Shown piece by piece: positions 61,043-64,000 of a stretch of DNA of 64,000 bases. The notes under the pieces were generated by a model. It did not search any database. It had not been told where the DNA came from and was given only the letters and a program-made list of their open reading frames with translations. The position numbers and the translations under genes are program-made. This DNA comes from Bradyrhizobiaceae bacterium PARB1 (GTDB lineage Bacteria; Pseudomonadota; Alphaproteobacteria; Rhizobiales; Xanthobacteraceae), in the NCBI GenBank assembly GCA_002256345.1, contig NKIY01000001.1, forward strand, positions 496,001 through 560,000, in the 5' to 3' direction. Position 1 is the stretch's first letter; each line of letters begins with the position of its first letter.

Positions 61043-62254
61043 ATGAGCGTTGCCGCCAAGGGTAAGGACAAGCCCGCTGCGAATTTTCAGTGGGACGATG
61101 CGTTCCTGCTCGATAGCCAGCTCACCGAAGACGAGCGCATGATCCGCGACACCGCTCGCGCCTACGCCCAGGACAAGCTGCTGCCGCGCGTCACCGACGC
61201 TTACCTCAACGAGCACACCGATCGCGAGATCTTCAACGAGATGGGCGAGCTCGGCCTGATCGGCGTCACGCTCCCGGAAGAATACGGCTGCGCCAATGCC
61301 AGCTATGTCGCCTACGGCCTTGTGAACCGCGAGATCGAGCGCATCGACTCTGGCTACCGCTCGATGAACTCGGTGCAGTCGTCGCTGGTGATGTATCCGA
61401 TCTATGCCTATGGCAGCGAAGAGCAGCGCAAGAAGTATCTGCCCAAGCTCGCCACCGGCGAGTGGGTCGGCTGCTTCGGCCTCACCGAGCCGGATGCCGG
61501 TTCCGATCCCGGCGGCATGAAGACCCGCGCCGAGAAGGTATCGGACGGTTACAAACTCACTGGCTCGAAGATGTGGATCTCGAACGCCCCGATCGCCGAC
61601 GTGTTCGTGGTGTGGGCGAAGTCCGCAGCGCATGACAACCAGATCCGCGGCTTCGTACTCGAAAAGGGCATGAAGGGTCTGTCGGCACCGAAGATCGGCG
61701 GCAAGCTGTCGCTGCGCGCCTCGATCACCGGCGAAATCGTCATGGATAACGTGATCGTGCCGGAAGAGAATCTGTTGCCCAACGTGTCGGGCCTCAAGGG
61801 TCCGTTCGGCTGCCTCAACCGCGCCCGTTACGGCATCTCCTGGGGCGTGCTCGGCGCCGCCGAGGACTGCATGGCGCGCGCTCGCCAGTACACGCTGGAC
61901 CGCAAGCAGTTCAACCGCCCGCTCGCTGCCACCCAGCTGGTGCAGAAGAAGCTCGCCGACATGCTGACCGAGATCTCGCTCGGCCTTCAGGGCTCGCTTC
62001 GCGTCGGCCGGTTGATGGACGAGGGCAATTTCCACCCGGACATGATCTCGGTGGTGAAGCGCAACAATTGCGGCAAGGCTCTCGATATCGCCCGCGTGGC
62101 CCGCGACATGCATGGCGGCAATGGTATCCAGATCGAATACCAGGTGATGCGCCACGCGCAGAACCTCGAGACCGTGAACACCTATGAAGGTACGCACGAC
62201 GTCCATGCGCTGATCCTCGGCCGCGCGATCACGGGCATCCAGGCGTTCGGTTAA
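61043..62254 (+). CDS. gcdH: Glutaryl-CoA dehydrogenase
   Basis: A 403-residue acyl-CoA dehydrogenase that oxidatively decarboxylates glutaryl-CoA to crotonyl-CoA, a step in lysine and aromatic degradation. Family features are [53 protein letters not shown] and the catalytic Glu in [21 protein letters not shown]. The ATG at 61043 follows AAGGGATTTCG; five more codons are open upstream. It is a single-gene unit with a terminator 25 bases downstream. Confidence 0.92.
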   Translation: MSVAAKGKDKPAANFQWDDAFLLDSQLTEDERMIRDTARAYAQDKLLPRVTDAYLNEHTDREIFNEMGELGLIGVTLPEEYGCANASYVAYGLVNREIERIDSGYRSMNSVQSSLVMYPIYAYGSEEQRKKYLPKLATGEWVGCFGLTEPDAGSDPGGMKTRAEKVSDGYKLTGSKMWISNAPIADVFVVWAKSAAHDNQIRGFVLEKGMKGLSAPKIGGKLSLRASITGEIVMDNVIVPEENLLPNVSGLKGPFGCLNRARYGISWGVLGAAEDCMARARQYTLDRKQFNRPLAATQLVQKKLADMLTEISLGLQGSLRVGRLMDEGNFHPDMISVVKRNNCGKALDIARVARDMHGGNGIQIEYQVMRHAQNLETVNTYEGTHDVHALILGRAITGIQAFG

Positions 62255-62279
62255 GCGGAAGCGCTGTCAGTGTTGCGAA

Positions 62280-62307
62280 ATGCCCGGCTTCGGCCGGGCA
62301 TTTTTGT
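62280..62307 (+). terminator. Rho-independent terminator of gcdH
   Basis: ATGCCCGGC (62280-62288), tetraloop TTCG, GCCGGGCAT (62293-62301) and a T run. It is a classic terminator with a stable loop, 25 bases after the gcdH stop. Confidence 0.95.
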
Positions 62308-62344
62308 TTTGAACGGTCTTGGTGAGCGACGATGCTAGTGGATT

Positions 62345-62496
62345 CCCTCCCCCTTGCGGGGAGGGTGGTGCGTAGCGCCGGGTGGGGGTGCCCCACGTGA
62401 CGTCATACCGTGGGGCACCCCCACCCGACCGACCCAAGTGTGGGCCGGCCGCCTACGGCGGACAAATGCGTCCGCCAGACCCCGCAAGGGGGAGGG
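62345..62496. repeat. Nested CTCCCC-type palindrome (copy 2)
   Basis: Outer arms CCCTCCCCCTTGCGGGG (62345-62361) and its exact complement (62480-62496). Inner arms CGGGTGGGGGTGCCCCAC (62379-62396) and its exact complement (62410-62427). The inner 18-base stem has a 13-base loop, so the DNA could extrude as a cruciform. It has the same architecture as 52325-52450. Confidence 0.85.
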
Positions 62497-62610
62497 AGAA
62501 GAGGAGCGCCTCCGCTCATATGTGCTGCATATCAGCCGCGTCCCGCTGCCGTTTGCATTCCCCCGCCACCTTGCTAGTCATCACGAGCAAGAACATTGGG
62601 AAGGACGACC

Positions 62611-63543
62611 ATGAGCGACAAGGACAACAGCGCGAACGACGACATCCCGTTCAACCGCGACTATCCGCTGAAGCCCGGCGTGGTCGACCAGGTTCGCCCC
62701 GGTGTCCGCCGCGTCCTCTGCAACAATCCGTCGCCTTTCACCTTCACCGGCACCAACAGTTATATCGTCGGCGAGGGCAAGGTCGCGATCATCGATCCCG
62801 GTCCGGACAATGAAGCCCATGCGAAGGCGTTGCTCGACGCCGTGAAGGGTGAGACCGTGACGCATATCATCGTCACCCATACCCACAGCGACCATTCGCC
62901 GAATACCAAGCGCATCAAGGCTGCGACCGGCGCCTCCGTCTACGCCGAAGGCCCGCACCGGGCCTCGCGCCCGCGCTTCGAAAGCGAGAAGCACTCGCCG
63001 GAATCCGGCGCCGATCGCGATTTCAAGCCCGATGTCCTCGTGCGCGACGGCGATGTGATCGAAGGCGACGGCTGGGCGCTGGAAGGCGTGGCGACGCCCG
63101 GTCACACTGCCAACCACATGGCATTCTCCTGGCGCGAGAAGAACTGGCTCTTTGTCGCCGATCACGTCATGGGCTGGTCCACCTCCATCGTCGCGCCGCC
63201 GGACGGTTCGATGATCGATTACATGGCCTCATTGGAAAAGCTCGCCGCACGACCGGAGGATCTGTATTTCTCCGGCCACGGTCCGGACATTCCCGACGCC
63301 CAGCGTTTCGTCCGCTTTCTGATCCGCCACCGCAAGGCCCGCGAAGCCTCCATCCTGCACCGGCTCGCGAAAGGTGAAGCGGATATCCCGACCATCGTCC
63401 GCGCGATCTATATCGGGCTGGATCCGCGGCTGTCAGGTGCAGCAGGTTATTCCGTGCTGGCGCATCTGGAAGATCTGGTCATCCGCGGCGTCGTTGCGAC
63501 GGACGGCGATCCGGTGATCGGCGGAAGTTATCGCGTGGCGTAA
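62611..63543 (+). CDS. Metallo-beta-lactamase-fold hydrolase (LACTB2-like)
   Basis: A 310-residue hydrolase. The metal-binding motif is THTHSDHSP (about 89-97), followed by TPGHTANH, FVADHVMGW and SGHGPDIPD. The C-terminal winged-helix (about 250-310, HRKAREASILHRLAKGEADIPTI) is typical of LACTB2-type enzymes. The start ATG at 62611 follows AAGGACGACC. LACTB2 is a single-strand RNA endonuclease in animals, but bacterial relatives also hydrolyse thioesters or lactones; the substrate is unknown. Confidence 0.88.
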   Translation: MSDKDNSANDDIPFNRDYPLKPGVVDQVRPGVRRVLCNNPSPFTFTGTNSYIVGEGKVAIIDPGPDNEAHAKALLDAVKGETVTHIIVTHTHSDHSPNTKRIKAATGASVYAEGPHRASRPRFESEKHSPESGADRDFKPDVLVRDGDVIEGDGWALEGVATPGHTANHMAFSWREKNWLFVADHVMGWSTSIVAPPDGSMIDYMASLEKLAARPEDLYFSGHGPDIPDAQRFVRFLIRHRKAREASILHRLAKGEADIPTIVRAIYIGLDPRLSGAAGYSVLAHLEDLVIRGVVATDGDPVIGGSYRVA

Positions 63544-63552
63544 CCTCCCCAA

Positions 63553-63645
63553 TGTCGTCGCCCGGCCGTGCGCAGCAATTGCGCGCTAGGACCGGGCGAT
63601 CCAGTACGCACCAGCCTGAGTCTACTGGATCATCTGCTTTCGCGG
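63553..63645. repeat. Dispersed palindromic repeat, GATCCAGTA family (copy 2)
   Basis: GATCCAGTA (63598-63606) and TACTGGATC (63623-63631) match the copy at 416-515, including the trailing CGCGGATGATGACA. CCGGCCGTGCGCAG...CTAGGACCGGGC forms an extra dyad to the left. It lies between the convergent hydrolase and DUF1499 genes. Confidence 0.7.
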
Positions 63646-63669
63646 ATGATGACAGACGGAGCGGGAGCG

Positions 63670-64000
63670 TTACTTCTTCCCTTTCACCGCCGCCTTTGCG
63701 GCCGGTGTGGCCTTTGGCTTCGGCGCATTGTCCACCGCCGTATTGATGTCTTCGATCAGCTTCGTCACACGCGCGGCATTGCTGCCGAAGTCACCCTCGA
63801 AATAGCGTGACGAGGAGCGGATATCGACCCGCGAGCCTTCGCCGTCCGGCACAAAGCGGATCGAGACATCCTCGCGAAAGCCCATGATCGGCGTGCGCGC
63901 CACCGCCTCGATGCGGCCGATGCGGCGTGGCGGCTGCGGCGGGCGCTCGTCGATCACCAGCCACTTGCGCTTGTTGACCAGCGCCAGCGTCACCTCATAG
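63670..64000 (-). CDS. DUF1499 family protein (C-terminal fragment)
   Basis: The C-terminal 110 codons of a gene that continues past the window end; the frame is open to the last base. The visible part includes RIGRIEAVARTPIMGFREDVSIRFVP and SRVDIRSSSRYFEGDFGSNAARVTKLIEDIN, the hallmark of DUF1499 proteins, then a Lys/Ala-rich tail (AKAAVKGKK). Function unknown. The gene is convergent with the MBL hydrolase. The GTG at 63993 is only an internal valine codon, not a start. Confidence 0.78.
   Translation of the reverse strand, partial: YEVTLALVNKRKWLVIDERPPQPPRRIGRIEAVARTPIMGFREDVSIRFVPDGEGSRVDIRSSSRYFEGDFGSNAARVTKLIEDINTAVDNAPKPKATPAAKAAVKGKK

Larger units (their letters stand above)
62255..62610. 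other. Intergenic region with terminator and nested palindrome
   Basis: These 356 bases hold the gcdH terminator (62280-62307) and a large nested palindrome (62345-62496). After them come about 114 bases leading to the hydrolase start at 62611. I see no coding frame. Confidence 0.7.

Overview
The window is about 64 kb of G+C-rich chromosome from an alphaproteobacterium, most likely in the Bradyrhizobium / Rhodopseudomonas / Afipia / Tardiphaga group (Nitrobacteraceae). I base this on gene content: many acyl-CoA and aromatic-acid enzymes, several branched-chain-type (Liv) ABC systems, betaine-lipid genes btaA/btaB, and DUF6285 and TIGR02301 proteins. Dispersed intergenic palindromes of a kind common in that group also fit. 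The genus cannot be fixed by eye. There is one tRNA (Pro, anticodon CGG). I see no rRNA, CRISPR array, prophage or insertion sequence.

Layout. 1-6.5 kb: a nitronate monooxygenase-like fragment, a Baeyer-Villiger monooxygenase, an A+T-richer two-gene insert coding for exported proteins of unknown role (2.3-5.6 kb), and a short-chain dehydrogenase. 6.6-11.1 kb: acyl-CoA metabolism (PaaG-like hydratase/isomerase, APH-type kinase, DUF6285, second hydratase, acyl-CoA dehydrogenase). 11.2-17.7 kb: housekeeping genes (HAD phosphatase, NUDIX, SRAP/YedK, GNAT, FAD-linked 2-hydroxyacid dehydrogenase, Sua5, tRNA-Pro). 17.8-29.8 kb: a catabolic locus with CHMI-like isomerase, IclR regulator and FAD reductase on the minus strand. 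Diverging from these are a Rieske oxygenase, a glutamine-synthetase-like ligase, a Liv ABC transporter and an amidohydrolase. 30.2-33.4 kb: a flippase-like membrane protein and the divergent btaB/btaA pair, with a Pho-box-like site between them. 33.4-38 kb: a second Liv transporter. 38.4-39.6 kb: DUF6455 and a small secreted protein. 39.6-51.2 kb: a second catabolic locus with M20 hydrolase, class III aminotransferase, acetylpolyamine-amidohydrolase-like deacetylase and GntR/FCD regulator. Diverging from these are a class II aldolase, a peptide-type ABC transporter and a 2-hydroxyacid dehydrogenase. 51.2-56.6 kb: aldo-keto reductase, then nikR with a matching NikR operator facing a TonB-dependent receptor, and an exported beta-propeller lactonase. 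56.6-64 kb: PLP aminotransferase, CPA2 antiporter, RibB, glutaryl-CoA dehydrogenase, MBL hydrolase and a DUF1499 fragment.

How the genes work together. The best candidate for an undescribed system is the 17.8-29.8 kb locus. It puts uptake (Liv ABC), ATP-dependent gamma-glutamylation (GS-like), ring or side-chain oxygenation (Rieske plus reductase), amide hydrolysis (amidohydrolase family 3) and a ring-fission-type isomerase under one IclR regulator. By analogy with aniline and isopropylamine degradation, the substrate may be an amine or anilide, but this is inference. The second locus (39.6-51.2 kb) looks like import, deacylation and transamination of an N-acylated amine or amino acid. Regulatory sites readable by eye include a NikR operator matching the E. 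coli consensus, a two-repeat Pho box, an 11-bp-phased GTTC/GAAC array upstream of the Rieske gene, and an isolated CtrA-type motif. Hairpins follow all three substrate-binding-protein genes. At least three families of dispersed palindromes occupy the intergenic gaps.
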